The notes: generated by a model from the sequence alone, not told the origin. Numbered from the stretch's first letter, positions 1 through 8,813 are shown. The stretch: 64,000 nt of DNA from Roseiarcus sp963822215 (GCA_963822215.1 CAWGGX010000008.1:62001-126000); one strand, 5' to 3'. Numbers and translations: made by a program.

Positions 1-1403
1 ACTTCATGATCGCCATCGAGGCGACCATCGTCTCGACCGCCATGCCGCAGATCGCCGCGCAGCTCGGCGGCCTTGCGCTCTACAGTTGGGTGTTCGCCGC
101 CTTCCTGCTCACCCAGACCGCGACAACCGTCGTGTTCGGCAAGCTCTCCGACCTCAGGGGCCGCAAGGTCGTCATGCTGTCGGGGATCTTGATCTTCCTT
201 GTCGGGTCGCTGCTTTGCGGATTCGCCTGGTCGATGCCGTCGCTGATCGTCTTCCGCCTCCTGCAGGGCGTCGGGGCGGGCGCGGTGCAGCCGACGGCGA
301 TGACGATCGTCGGCGACCTCTATTCGGTGCACGAGCGCGGCAAGATCCAGGGCTGGCTCGCCAGTGTCTGGGCGCTCTCGGCCGTGCTCGGTCCGCTGGT
401 CGGCTCGCTCATCATCCAGCGCTGGTCGTGGGCGTGGATCTTCTGGATGAACCTGCCGATCGGCGTGGCCGCCTCGGCGGGCTTCTGGTTCTATCTGCAC
501 GAAAAGAAGTCGGAGGCGCGCGGGACGATCGATCACCTGAGCGCGGGCGTCTTCACCATCGCCATCGCCGCGATCATGGCCCTCATGACCGCGTTCTCGA
601 CCGCGGGCTGGACCGAGATCGCCATCATCGGCGCGATCGCGGTTGCGGCGATTGCTGGTTTCGTCGTTCAGGAGCGTCGTTCGCCCGAGCCGATGATCTC
701 GCTCGATCTCTGGGGCCGGCGACCGATTGCGGCGGTGAACGCCTCGTCGCTGTTCGCCGGCATGGTGATGATCGGGCTCACGACCTTCCTGCCGGTGTTC
801 GTCCAGGGCGTGATGGGCCGGCCGCCGCTGACGGCGGGTTTCGCCCTGTCGGCGATGGTGATGGGCTGGCCACTGGGGGCGACGCTGTCGCCGAGGCTCT
901 GGAAACGCTTTGGGGTGCGGAGCGTGTTGCGGGCAGGGGCGGCGTTGGTCCCGCTCGGCGCGCTCGCGTTCGTTTTCCTCAGAGCGGATACTCCGCCGAT
1001 CGTCGCCGGGATCGGATCGGCGGTGGTCGGCTTGGGCATGGGCCTTTCGAGCAGCGCGTCGATCGTGCTCATTCAGGAGATCGTCGACTGGTCCGAGCGC
1101 GGCAGCGTCACCGCCGCCTATCTCTTCGCCCGGACGCTCGGCAGCACGTTCGGCGCGACCGTGTTCGGCTCCGTGCTGAACTTTGGGCTCCTGCACGCGC
1201 GGCTCGGCGCCGTCACGTCCGATCAGTTGCGCAAGCTGCTCGACGGCGGGGCGGCGGCGGGAAATGGCGTTCTCAGGACGGCGCTCGACGGCTCGCTGCG
1301 GGTGACCTTCGTATCGATGTTCGTCGTGGCGCTCCTCGTCGCGGCGACGGCGGCGCTGGTGCCCAAGGTCAAGTTTGCCCTGCGCCGCGCCCCGGCGGAG
1401 TGA
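1..1403 (+). CDS. MFS drug/metabolite exporter, DHA2-type (5' end outside window)
   Basis: The reading frame is open from base 3, so the true start lies upstream; the first visible residues (F-MIAIEATIVSTAMPQIA) match the end of transmembrane segment 1 of 14-TMS EmrB/QacA transporters. Motif A of the major facilitator superfamily is visible as GKLSDLRGRKVVML in the loop after helix 2, followed by many hydrophobic helices to the C-terminus. Family knowledge: proton-driven export of drugs or other small amphipathic compounds across the inner membrane. About 467 residues are visible, so only a short N-terminal piece is missing. The substrate cannot be told. An IS110 element follows directly downstream on the other strand. 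Confidence 0.88.
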   Translation, partial: FMIAIEATIVSTAMPQIAAQLGGLALYSWVFAAFLLTQTATTVVFGKLSDLRGRKVVMLSGILIFLVGSLLCGFAWSMPSLIVFRLLQGVGAGAVQPTAMTIVGDLYSVHERGKIQGWLASVWALSAVLGPLVGSLIIQRWSWAWIFWMNLPIGVAASAGFWFYLHEKKSEARGTIDHLSAGVFTIAIAAIMALMTAFSTAGWTEIAIIGAIAVAAIAGFVVQERRSPEPMISLDLWGRRPIAAVNASSLFAGMVMIGLTTFLPVFVQGVMGRPPLTAGFALSAMVMGWPLGATLSPRLWKRFGVRSVLRAGAALVPLGALAFVFLRADTPPIVAGIGSAVVGLGMGLSSSASIVLIQEIVDWSERGSVTAAYLFARTLGSTFGATVFGSVLNFGLLHARLGAVTSDQLRKLLDGGAAAGNGVLRTALDGSLRVTFVSMFVVALLVAATAALVPKVKFALRRAPAE

Positions 1404-1459
1404 CCGGCCTCGCGCTGCATCGGAACTGCCACGAAAATGGCTTCAGCGTGGATATGGGG

Positions 1460-2698
1460 TCATGCGGGCACGGCCTTTGGTTCGAGGGTGACGTTGTAGC
1501 CGAGGCGCTCGAGACGCCGTTTGAGGTTGGCGACGGTTCGGGTCTGGCTGATCTGGTCGAGATAGGCTTCGCCGAGATCGCGATAGGGCAGGTTTTTGGC
1601 GAGCATGTGATAGGCGGAGACGAGGATTTTGTGAGCGATGGCGAGCGCTGCGCGCAAGGCGCCGCGGCGCGCCTTGAGGCGGTGATACTTGTCCTTGAGA
1701 TAGCTGCCCTTGGTTCGCGCCGCGGAAATCGCGGCGCCGACGAGCATGGTGCGCAGATGGACATTGCCCTTGCGGGCGCGGCCGCTCTTCTGCTTGCCGG
1801 CGCTCTCATGGTTGCCGGGACAGACGCCCGCCCAGGCCGACAAATGATAGACGCTCAGGAATACACTCATGTCGACGCCGATCTCGGCGATCAGCACGGC
1901 CGCGACCACCCAGTCGACGCCCGGAATCTGCATCAGGAGCGTGTGCGGCGCGCGATAGGGCTCGAGCCGCTCGTCAATGCGCAGGTCGAGCGCTGCGATG
2001 TCGGCCTCAATGGCTTCGAGCCGGCGCAGTTGCATCGCCAGGAGGAAGCGGTGATGCTCCTCCATCCGCCCTTCGAGCGCCAGAACCAGATCGTCCCGCT
2101 TACGGCGCAATTGCCCTCTGGCAAGGTCCGCCATCGCCTCGGCCGAGGCGCCGCCCTCGATCAGAGCCTTCAACATGGCGCGCCCGGAAACCCCGAAGAC
2201 GTCGCTGGCGACGCTGGCCAGCTTGATGTTGGCCGTCTCCAGGAGCTTCAGGAGCCGGTTGCGCTCGGCCGCCTGGCTCTCCACCAGCTTGCGGCGATAG
2301 CGCAGCAACTCGCGCAACTCGCGCTGCGGCGCCGGTGGGACGAAACTCTTGGCGATCAGCCCATGGCGGACCAGATCGGCGATCCACTCGGCGTCCTTCA
2401 CATCGGTCTTGCGACCCGGCACGTTACGGATGTGCCGGGCGTTGCCGACGATCAGCTCGAAACACCCCTCGAGGACGGCATAGACCGGGCGCCAGTAAAC
2501 GCCGGTGCTCTCCATCCCGACGTGCGTCACCCCAAGCTCTTGCAACCAGTCCCGCAACGCCTCCAGATCGCGCGTCATCGTCCGGAAGGTCCTGATCTCC
2601 TTCCTCGGCCGCTCGCCCGGGGCGCCGATCAAGACGCAGGCGACGACCGTCTCCTGATGCACGTCCACCCCGCAACACCGCTCAATGATGACCTCCAT
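1460..2698 (-). CDS. IS110-family transposase/recombinase
   Basis: The 412-residue protein has the two-domain build of IS110 recombinases. The N-terminal RuvC-like DEDD domain shows D12 in CGVDVHQ, E62 in MESTGVYW, and D98 and D101 in KTDVKDAEW. A central coiled, charged region follows. The C-terminal Tnp20 domain has IPGVDWVVAAVLIAEIG and a candidate serine nucleophile, S298, in PGNHESAG. The ATG at 2698 is chosen because the protein then begins just before the first catalytic strand as in relatives; an open frame continues upstream to 2842 but has no family similarity. Known for the family: RNA-guided or site-specific recombination without classical terminal inverted repeats. The gene looks intact. 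Confidence 0.9.
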   Translation of the reverse strand: MEVIIERCCGVDVHQETVVACVLIGAPGERPRKEIRTFRTMTRDLEALRDWLQELGVTHVGMESTGVYWRPVYAVLEGCFELIVGNARHIRNVPGRKTDVKDAEWIADLVRHGLIAKSFVPPAPQRELRELLRYRRKLVESQAAERNRLLKLLETANIKLASVASDVFGVSGRAMLKALIEGGASAEAMADLARGQLRRKRDDLVLALEGRMEEHHRFLLAMQLRRLEAIEADIAALDLRIDERLEPYRAPHTLLMQIPGVDWVVAAVLIAEIGVDMSVFLSVYHLSAWAGVCPGNHESAGKQKSGRARKGNVHLRTMLVGAAISAARTKGSYLKDKYHRLKARRGALRAALAIAHKILVSAYHMLAKNLPYRDLGEAYLDQISQTRTVANLKRRLERLGYNVTLEPKAVPA

Positions 2699-2895
2699 CC
2701 TCGCCTCCATCCAGGGGAAGGCGACCGTGACGCCGCAGGTATAGTCGAGACACTGCCACGCGTGCTCCCCGTTCCCGGGGGCGACAAAGAATGGTACCTC
2801 TATGCAGCGCGGGCCGGACTGCCAATCGGGGTCGCAAGCCACCGCAGTTTTGTCAGACTTGCACGATCGCCCGTCGCAAAGACTCTGACAAATCG
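2699..2895 (-). ncRNA. candidate bridge RNA region of the IS110 element
   Basis: In IS110-group elements the non-coding end upstream of the recombinase encodes a structured bridge RNA. Here about 200 bp upstream of the transposase start contain no convincing gene but several possible stems: TTTGTCAGA/TCTGACAAA (2849-2857 with 2884-2892) and a CCCC...GGGG hairpin near 2766-2780. No guide loops can be assigned without knowing the exact element ends and its donor and target sites. This is a positional inference only. Confidence 0.25.
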
Positions 2896-2989
2896 GCCCG
2901 CGCCGCCACCATTTTCATCCATAATGGCGCGCCGCAGGCGCTGGTTGGCTGCCAAGCTGGATGATGAGTGGCGTTGTGATCGCAAGGAC

Positions 2990-3073
2990 CTCATCCTGAG
3001 CTTGTCGAAGGATGATCCAGTGGGCGGCGACGTTCGTGCGCTCTGGAACGTCCTTCGACAAGCTCAGGATGAG
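2990..3073. repeat. palindromic intergenic repeat, 'CTGAGCTTGTCGAAGG' family, copy 1
   Basis: The two 23-bp arms at 2990-3012 and 3051-3073 are perfect reverse complements (core CCTGAGCTTGTCGAAGGA) around a 38-bp spacer that is also conserved in the other copies. Related copies lie at 44049-44146 and 49967-50050. It sits between the IS110 element and the SDR gene, whose stop codon is close by, so a transcript of that gene would end in this hairpin. Confidence 0.85.
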
Positions 3074-3100
3074 GCGCGAAGGGGTGGCCAGGCAGTTACG

Positions 3101-3928
3101 CTACATCAGGAGACCGCCAGCAACCGAGACGACCTGGCCGCTGATGTAGTTCGATTCCGGCGTGCAGAAGAGATAGACCGCGTTCGCCGCCTCCTCGGGC
3201 GTGCCGCCGCGGCCGGGCGGGATCAGGCGGTCCATCGTCTGGATGAGCTGCGGCTGGATTCCGACCTTGATCGCGCGTCCGGCGACGTCGATCGTCGCCT
3301 GCTTTTCCTCGATCGCCTGGGTCAGCCGGGTCTGGATCAGGCCAAAGGCGACGCAGTTGACGTTGACCTTGTAGCGCCCCCACTCCTTGCAGAGCGTCCG
3401 CGTGACGCCGACGACGGCGGCCTTGGCGGCCGAATAGCTGACTTGGCCGGGGTTGCCATAGAGGCCAGCGAGCGAGGAGATGTTGACGACCTTGCGGAAC
3501 ACCTCGCGCCCTTCCGCCGCTTCCTGCTTGGCGAAGATGCGGATCGGCTCGGCGGCGGCGCGCAGGATGCGGAACGGCGCGATCAGGTGCACGTCGAGCA
3601 TCGCCTGGAACTGCTCGTCGGTCATCTTCTGGATCGTCGCGTCCCAGGTGTAGCCGGCGTTGTTGACGATGATGTCGAGGCCGCCAAGCCTGTCGATCGC
3701 CGCGCGAACGAAGCGCTCGGCAAAATCCGGCGCGGTCACGTCGCCGTTGACCGCGACCGCCTCGCCGCCCGCCGCCTTGATCTCGGCGGCGACCGCGTCG
3801 CCGGGGCCGGAATCGAGGTCGTTGACAACGACCTTGGCGCCGTGCCGGGCGAGCTTCAGCGCGATCGCCCGGCCGATGCCGCGACCCGAGCCGGAGACGA
3901 GCGCGACTTTTCCTGCGAGATTGCTCAT
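3101..3928 (-). CDS. SDR-family oxidoreductase (3-hydroxyacyl-CoA dehydrogenase/3-oxoacyl reductase type)
   Basis: The 275-residue protein is a classical short-chain dehydrogenase: cofactor motif SGSGRGIG (residues 12-19), an acidic ND at the end of strand 2, NNAG (89-92), the catalytic serine in NISSLAG and YSAAK (165-169). The insert around residues 125-145 is longer than in FabG. It is the last gene of a four-gene operon (thiolase, two MaoC proteins, SDR) with gaps of 4-14 bp, so it probably oxidises the 3-hydroxyacyl-CoA made by the MaoC hydratase before thiolytic cleavage. The exact substrate is unknown. Confidence 0.88.
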   Translation of the reverse strand: MSNLAGKVALVSGSGRGIGRAIALKLARHGAKVVVNDLDSGPGDAVAAEIKAAGGEAVAVNGDVTAPDFAERFVRAAIDRLGGLDIIVNNAGYTWDATIQKMTDEQFQAMLDVHLIAPFRILRAAAEPIRIFAKQEAAEGREVFRKVVNISSLAGLYGNPGQVSYSAAKAAVVGVTRTLCKEWGRYKVNVNCVAFGLIQTRLTQAIEEKQATIDVAGRAIKVGIQPQLIQTMDRLIPPGRGGTPEEAANAVYLFCTPESNYISGQVVSVAGGLLM

Positions 3929-3942
3929 GAGGCCCCCAAAGA

Positions 3943-4356
3943 TCAGAGCGCGACGATCGCCTCGCCGGCAAGCTTGAGATCGCCGGTCTCGTCCCTGGCG
4001 GTCAGCGCGAGACGGGCGCGCCGCTCGCCCTCCGCCTCGAAGATTTGCGCGACCGTTCCCTCGCAGGAAATAGCCGCACCGAGCTGGGTGATGGCGACAA
4101 AGCGGGTCGAAAACGCGCGCAGACGGTCGGGTGGCACGGCGTCGGTCACCGCCTGGCCGAGCAGGCCCATGACCAGCATCCCGTGCGAGAAGACATCCGG
4201 GAAGCCTGCCTTTTTGGCGAAGTTGCTGTCGATGTGGATCGGGTTGTGGTCGCCCGACGCGCCAGCATAGAGCGCCAGCTTGGCGCGGGTGAGCTTTGGG
4301 AAGCTCTTGCCGACGACGGCGTCGCCGACCTTGGCATCCTTCAGTCCAACGGTCAT
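3943..4356 (-). CDS. MaoC-like hot-dog dehydratase subunit (C-terminal type)
   Basis: The 137-residue protein is a single hot-dog domain with the R-hydratase motif: YAGASGDHNPIHID at residues 30-43 supplies the catalytic Asp and His, followed by FSHGMLVMGLLGQ. It lies 10 bp downstream of a second MaoC-like gene of similar size. Split pairs of this kind (one active half, one inactive or partner half) form heteromeric enoyl-CoA hydratases, as in HadAB or ChsH1/ChsH2. Inference: this is the catalytic half of a hydratase working with the adjacent thiolase and SDR. Confidence 0.87.
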   Translation of the reverse strand: MTVGLKDAKVGDAVVGKSFPKLTRAKLALYAGASGDHNPIHIDSNFAKKAGFPDVFSHGMLVMGLLGQAVTDAVPPDRLRAFSTRFVAITQLGAAISCEGTVAQIFEAEGERRARLALTARDETGDLKLAGEAIVAL

Positions 4357-4366
4357 GCGACGCTCC

Positions 4367-4810
4367 CTAATTGCGCACGACGACGACGCGAATGCAGTCG
4401 GCGACCGGCTCTCCGCGCTGGTTGGTGACCTGGGTCGTGACGTCGATCATGGTCAGCGCGCCGCCCTTCTTCTGCTGCACGCCGGTCACGCTGGAGCGGA
4501 AGGTCAGCTCGTCGCCGATGTAAGCCGGCGCGTGATAGACGAACGTCTGCTCGCCGTGCAGGACGCGGGCGATGTCGACCTTGAGCGTGTCGAGCAGCGC
4601 AAACCGGTCGTCATTGTCGAGCATCTCCAGGCAGAAGAGGTAGGTCGGCGGGATCGGCCGGTCGGCGAAGCCGACGGCCTTCGCCGCGCTGGCGTCGCGG
4701 TATACCGGGTTCGTATCGCCGAGAGTGTCGAGAAAATACTTGAGTCGACCCGCCTCGACGCGAGCGTGAGTCGGGGGCAGCGTCATTCCGATGGCGGAAG
4801 CGTCGACCAT
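4367..4810 (-). CDS. MaoC_dehydrat_N-like hydratase subunit
   Basis: The 147-residue protein resembles the N-terminal MaoC dehydratase domain: it has YFLDTLGDTNPVYRD near residue 25 followed by IPPTYLFCLEML, but the D-x-N-P-x-H catalytic histidine is replaced (NPVYRD). The missing His supports a structural or substrate-binding half that pairs with the product of 3943-4356. It starts 4 bp after the thiolase stop and is followed 10 bp later by its presumed partner, so it is translationally linked to both. Confidence 0.85.
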   Translation of the reverse strand: MVDASAIGMTLPPTHARVEAGRLKYFLDTLGDTNPVYRDASAAKAVGFADRPIPPTYLFCLEMLDNDDRFALLDTLKVDIARVLHGEQTFVYHAPAYIGDELTFRSSVTGVQQKKGGALTMIDVTTQVTNQRGEPVADCIRVVVVRN

Positions 4811-4814
4811 CGCC

Positions 4815-6002
4815 TCACGTCCGCTCGTACAGGGTCACGACGCAGGCGCCGCCGAGGCCGAGATTGTGCTGGAGCGCGTGGCGAACCCCCTCGACCTGGG
4901 TCGGACCGGCGCTGCCGCGCAACTGGCGGGTCAGTTCGTAGCACTGGGCGAGGCCGGTCGCGCCGAGCGGATGGCCCTTGCTGAGCAGGCCGCCGGACGG
5001 GTTGGTCACCACCCGTCCGCCAAAGGTGTTGTCGCCAGCGTCGATGAACGCTTCGGCGCCGCCCTCCGGGCAGAGCCCGAGCGCCTCGTAGGTGATGAGC
5101 TCGTTGTGGGCGAAGCAGTCGTGCAGCTCGACGACCTTGATCTCCGAAGGACCAATGCCGGACTGCTCGTAGACTTTGCTCGCCGCCGACTTCGCCATGT
5201 CGTAGCCGACGAGCCGCATCATGTCGCGCGCCGCAAAGGTGGAGGGCGTGTCGGTGGTCATCGCCTGAGCCTTGATCGCGACCTGCGCGTTGAGGCCGCG
5301 CTCCCTGGCGAAGCGCTCCGAAACCAGCACCGCCGCGGCGCCGCCGCAGGTCGGCGGGCAGGCCATCAGGCGGGTCATCACGCCGGGCCAGATCGGCGTG
5401 TCATTCATGACGTCGTCGGCGCTGACCTCCTTGCGGAAGATCGCCAGCGGATTGGCCTTGGCGTGGCGGCTCGCCTTGGCGCGGACCTTGGCGAACGCCA
5501 CGAGCTTCGTGCCGTATTTCTTCATATGCGCAAGCCCGGCGCCGCCGAAATAGCGCAGCGCCAGCGGAATGCCGGGCGCATCGATGAGGTCGTCGGCGAG
5601 CGCGTCGAAGTCCTCGAAGGCGCTCGGGCGGTCGGTGTAGACGGAGCCGAGCGCGCCCGGCTTCATCTGCTCGAAGCCAAGCGCAAGTACGCAATCGGCG
5701 GCGCCGGAGGCGATCGCCTGGCGCGCGAGGAACAGCGCCGTCGAACCGGTCGAGCAGTTGTTGTTGACGTTGACGATCGGGACGCCGGTCAGCCCCAGGC
5801 GATAGAGCGCCCGCTGGCCGGAGGTGGAGTCGCCGTAGACGTAGCCGACATAGGCCTGCTCGATGGCGTCGTAGGCGATGCCGGCGTCGTCGAGGGCGCG
5901 CTTTCCGGCCTCCGCCCCCATCTCGTGGTAGGGCGCGCTTGCGCCGGGCTTGGCGAACGGAATCATGCCGACGCCAGCGACGATCACCTTGGACGCCATC
6001 AT
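4815..6002 (-). CDS. SCP-x/lipid-transfer-type thiolase
   Basis: The 395-residue protein is a thiolase-fold enzyme of the sterol-carrier-protein-x group. The nucleophile is C83 in NNNCSTGS; the C-terminal half carries ELHDCFAHNEL and SKGHPLGATG with the second His/Cys region. Family members cleave 3-ketoacyl-CoA, or act as retro-aldolases when paired with MaoC/DUF35 partners. It is the first gene of the leftward operon, transcribed away from the TetR gene at 6104. The presence of two MaoC half-proteins and an SDR indicates one complete turn of beta-oxidation, perhaps of a branched or ring-bearing side chain; that substrate idea is inference. Confidence 0.9.
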   Translation of the reverse strand: MMASKVIVAGVGMIPFAKPGASAPYHEMGAEAGKRALDDAGIAYDAIEQAYVGYVYGDSTSGQRALYRLGLTGVPIVNVNNNCSTGSTALFLARQAIASGAADCVLALGFEQMKPGALGSVYTDRPSAFEDFDALADDLIDAPGIPLALRYFGGAGLAHMKKYGTKLVAFAKVRAKASRHAKANPLAIFRKEVSADDVMNDTPIWPGVMTRLMACPPTCGGAAAVLVSERFARERGLNAQVAIKAQAMTTDTPSTFAARDMMRLVGYDMAKSAASKVYEQSGIGPSEIKVVELHDCFAHNELITYEALGLCPEGGAEAFIDAGDNTFGGRVVTNPSGGLLSKGHPLGATGLAQCYELTRQLRGSAGPTQVEGVRHALQHNLGLGGACVVTLYERT

Positions 6003-6033
6003 CTCCTCCGTGATTTACCGGCTGGACATTATC

Positions 6034-6047
6034 TGACCCTTGGGTCA
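6034..6047. promoter_or_regulatory. palindromic operator between the thiolase operon and the TetR gene
   Basis: TGACCC-TT-GGGTCA has perfect 6-bp arms and lies 31 bp upstream of the thiolase start in the 101-bp divergent intergenic region. Its symmetry and place fit an operator for the TetR protein encoded at 6104-6736, able to control both directions. A 12-bp direct repeat GCAAGGCCTGTC (6059-6070 and 6073-6084) sits next to it on the TetR side. Confidence 0.6.
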
Positions 6048-6103
6048 TATATTGCGCGGCAAGGCCTGTCAAGCAAGGCCTGTCGAGAAGGACGCTTGGA
6101 GGC

Positions 6104-6736
6104 ATGACTGCAGCCAGACCGGTTGTCGACGATCCGCCCTGGACGCCGTTCGAGGATCGCCGGCGCCTGCGCGACGAGAAGCGCGAGGCGGTGCTTCGGA
6201 TGGCGGTGCGGTTGTTCCTCGAGGAAGGCTATCACCGCACCCCGCTCGCCAGGATCGCCGAGCGGCTCAACATCACCAAGCCGGCGCTCTACAATTACTT
6301 CGGCAGCAAGGATGAGATCCTGTCCGAGCTCTTCCGCCTTGGCGACGAGCAATACGAGGAGCGCTTCGGCCGAATCGCAAGCGAGCGCGGCACTGGGCTC
6401 GAGAAGCTGAAGGCGTTGATCCGCGCCTACGCCTGGTTGATGACGACCGACTTCGGCATGTGCTTCGCGCGGCTCGACGACCGAGAGCTTGGCGATGAGG
6501 CGCGCGCCGCAGTCAGGCGCTCGAAGCGGCGCTACGATCTGGCCTTCCGCACAGAAATCGAGCGTGGGATCGAGGACGGATCGATCCGGCCCTGCGACGC
6601 CAGGCTCGCCGCCTTCGCGGTGGCCGGGGCGCTGAACGGCATCGCCGACTGGTATAGACAGGGCGGGCGGCTTTCCGCCGAGGCCGTCGCCGACGAATTC
6701 GCCGTGCGGCTGACGGAAGGATTGGCGGCGGCCTGA
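6104..6736 (+). CDS. TetR/AcrR-family regulator of acyl-CoA catabolic operons
   Basis: The 210-residue protein has a TetR N-terminal HTH: RIAERLNITKPALYNYFGSKDEIL at about residues 46-69, within the usual AVRLFLEEGYHRTPL context. The C-terminal ligand domain is unassigned but resembles the regulators of fatty acyl-CoA genes. The start at 6104 follows a good ribosome site (GGAGGC). It is divergent from the thiolase operon and 44 bp upstream of the acyl-CoA dehydrogenase gene, so it may be cotranscribed with the rightward operon. It probably responds to an acyl-CoA intermediate (inference). Confidence 0.88.
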   Translation: MTAARPVVDDPPWTPFEDRRRLRDEKREAVLRMAVRLFLEEGYHRTPLARIAERLNITKPALYNYFGSKDEILSELFRLGDEQYEERFGRIASERGTGLEKLKALIRAYAWLMTTDFGMCFARLDDRELGDEARAAVRRSKRRYDLAFRTEIERGIEDGSIRPCDARLAAFAVAGALNGIADWYRQGGRLSAEAVADEFAVRLTEGLAAA

Positions 6737-6780
6737 TCCGCGCATAACGGACGCGCGAGAATTGCGTCCCAGGGAGGAGC

Positions 6781-7947
6781 ATGATGGCGGCGCTCGATAT
6801 CGACCGGGCCGAATTCCTGCGGGAGGACGATATCGTCATCTTCGCGAACTCGGTCGAAGGATTCTTCGAAAAGCATGCGCCGCCCGAGCGCGTCGAGTCG
6901 TGGCGGCGAGAGGGAATTGTCGAGCGCTCGTTCTGGCGCGAGGCGGGCGAGGCGGGTCTGCTGTGCCTCGCCGTGCCGGAGGCCTACGGCGGTCCCGGCG
7001 GCGACTTCCGCCACGAGGTCGTGCTGATGGAGGCGATCGCCCGACGGCAGGTCAGCGGATTCGCCGCCGCGCTGCACAATGCGATCGTCGCGCCTTACAT
7101 CCTCCATTATGGCTCGGAGGAGCAGAAGAAACGCTGGCTGCCCAAGATGGCCTCGGGCGAATGGATCGGCGCCATCGCGATGACCGAGCCCGGCGCGGGC
7201 TCGGACCTCCAGGGCGTCAGGACCACCGCCCGGCTCGACGGCAACCAGTATGTCGTCAACGGCCAGAAGACCTTCATCAGCAACGGCCAGCTCGCCGACC
7301 TGATCATCGTCGTCGCCAAGACCGATCCGGCCAGGGGCGCCAAGGGCACCTCGCTGATCGTCGTCGAGACGGCGGACGCGCCCGGCTTCAAGCGCGGGCG
7401 CAATCTCGACAAGGTCGGCATGGAGGCGCAGGACACCTCCGAGCTCTTCTTCGACGACGTCCGCGTGCCGACCTCGAACCTGCTCGGGCTCGAGGCGGGC
7501 ATGGGCTTCGTGCAGCTGATGCAACAGCTGCCGCAGGAGCGGCTGACCATCGGGATTGGCGGCGTGGCGGTGATCGAGCGGGCGCTCGACGACACGATCG
7601 CCTACGTCAAGGAGCGCAAGGCCTTCGGCCAGCGGCTGATCGACTTCCAGAACACTCAGTTCAGGCTGGCCGAGTGCAAGACCGAGGCGACGGTCGCGCG
7701 CGTCTTTATCGACCGGCTGATTGGCCTGCATCTCGAGGGCAAGCTCGACGCCGCGACGGCGTCGATGGCGAAATACTGGGTCTCCGAACTCGAGAACACA
7801 ATCGTCGATACGTGCCTGCAGCTGTTCGGCGGCTACGGCTACATGAACGAGTATCCGATCGCGCGCATGTTCCGCGACAGCCGCGTCCAGCGCATCTATG
7901 GCGGCGCCAACGAAATCATGAAAGTGTTGATCGCGCGGACGCTGTGA
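6781..7947 (+). CDS. acyl-CoA dehydrogenase
   Basis: The 388-residue protein has the full acyl-CoA dehydrogenase build: the FAD-contact signature GAIAMTEPGAGSDLQG in the middle domain, KTFISNG, the helix ERKAFGQRLIDFQNTQF and the C-terminal QLFGGYGYMNEYPIARMFRD, ending with YGGANEIMK. It introduces the 2,3-double bond into an acyl-CoA thioester and passes electrons to ETF. A strong ribosome site (AGGGAGGAGC) precedes the double ATG at 6781. It is the first enzyme gene of a three-gene operon with the enoyl-CoA hydratase and acyl-CoA ligase downstream. Confidence 0.93.
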   Translation: MMAALDIDRAEFLREDDIVIFANSVEGFFEKHAPPERVESWRREGIVERSFWREAGEAGLLCLAVPEAYGGPGGDFRHEVVLMEAIARRQVSGFAAALHNAIVAPYILHYGSEEQKKRWLPKMASGEWIGAIAMTEPGAGSDLQGVRTTARLDGNQYVVNGQKTFISNGQLADLIIVVAKTDPARGAKGTSLIVVETADAPGFKRGRNLDKVGMEAQDTSELFFDDVRVPTSNLLGLEAGMGFVQLMQQLPQERLTIGIGGVAVIERALDDTIAYVKERKAFGQRLIDFQNTQFRLAECKTEATVARVFIDRLIGLHLEGKLDAATASMAKYWVSELENTIVDTCLQLFGGYGYMNEYPIARMFRDSRVQRIYGGANEIMKVLIARTL

Positions 7948-7984
7948 GCGCGTCGCGCTGGCCGAGACTGGGAGGAGAGCGCAA

Positions 7985-8761
7985 GTGGCGATGACCATGT
8001 ATGAGCGGCGTGGCGCGGTCGCACTCATCACGCTCAATAACCCCGAAAAATACAATGCGCTTGGCGGCACGATGCTCGCCGATCTTACCGCCGACTTCGC
8101 GGCGGCCGAGGCGGATTCGGCGGTGCGCGCCGTTCTCATCACCGGCGCCGGCAAGGGCTTTTGCGGCGGCGCGCAGCTCGGGACGGCGACCTTCGCGGCG
8201 GGCTCTGAGGTCGGCGACTGGATGCGCGCCTCGATCAATCCGCTGATCGAACGGGTGCGCGCCTCGCGCCTGCCGGTCGTCGTCGCGGTCAATGGACCGG
8301 CGGCCGGCGCGGGGGTCGGCCTGGCGCTGATGGGCGACGTCGTCGTCGCAGCCCGCTCGGCGCGTTTCGTGCTGAGTTTCGTCAAGCTCGGCGCGGCGCT
8401 CGACGGCGGCGCGACCGCCTTCCTGCAACGGGCGATCGGCGCGCCGCGCACGCGGGCGCTGGCGCTGACCGGCGAGCCGCTGAGCGCCGAGACCGCGGCG
8501 GAATGGGGCCTGATCTGGAAGGTCGTCGACGACGACGCGCTGATCGGCGAGGCCTTTGCGCTCGCCGAACGCCTCGCGGAAGGACCGCCGGTGGCGATAC
8601 GGCTGATCAAGGCGCAGCTCGAGGCGGCGTCGACCGCCGCGCTGGCCGAGGCGCTCGACGCCGAAGCGAGCGCGCAGTCGGCCGCCTTCGCCACCGCAGA
8701 CCTGCGCGAAGGCGCGGCCGCCTTCGTCGAGAAACGGAAGCCGCGGTTTTCCGGCCGCTGA
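7985..8761 (+). CDS. enoyl-CoA hydratase/isomerase family protein
   Basis: The 258-residue crotonase-fold protein has the CoA-binding oxyanion segments AVLITGAGKGFCGGAQL and VNGPAAGAGVGLALMGDVVVAA. The first catalytic Glu of classical hydratases is not evident, and the second position is occupied by Asp in KLGAALDGG. This pattern is seen in PaaG-type isomerases and other non-hydratase crotonases, so the reaction may be isomerisation rather than hydration. A GTG start at 7985 is favoured because GGAGGAG lies 7 bp upstream; ATG codons at 7991 and 7997 are alternatives. It lies 37 bp after the dehydrogenase gene. Confidence 0.88.
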   Translation: MAMTMYERRGAVALITLNNPEKYNALGGTMLADLTADFAAAEADSAVRAVLITGAGKGFCGGAQLGTATFAAGSEVGDWMRASINPLIERVRASRLPVVVAVNGPAAGAGVGLALMGDVVVAARSARFVLSFVKLGAALDGGATAFLQRAIGAPRTRALALTGEPLSAETAAEWGLIWKVVDDDALIGEAFALAERLAEGPPVAIRLIKAQLEAASTAALAEALDAEASAQSAAFATADLREGAAAFVEKRKPRFSGR

Positions 8762-8813
8762 CAGGTCGACCATCCGGCAAACGGAATCGACGGACACAAC
8801 AGGGAGGAACGAC

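Larger units (their letters stand above)
1420..2895 (-). mobile_element. IS110-family insertion sequence (ends approximate)
   Basis: The element is inferred from the intact transposase at 1460-2698 with a short non-coding segment on its 3' side (about 40 bp up to the MFS gene end) and about 200 bp on its 5' side. IS110 elements lack terminal inverted repeats and make no clear target duplication, so the ends cannot be read from this copy alone. The right limit is set provisionally at the 9-bp inverted repeat 2849-2857/2884-2892 upstream of the transposase. Confidence 0.55.

Noticed and set aside
86..4270. A very long open frame on the plus strand across the MFS gene, IS110 element and SDR operon
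   Set aside because: It overlaps several clear genes on other frames, has no family similarity and is Arg/Ala/Gly-rich as expected of open shadow frames in GC-rich DNA.
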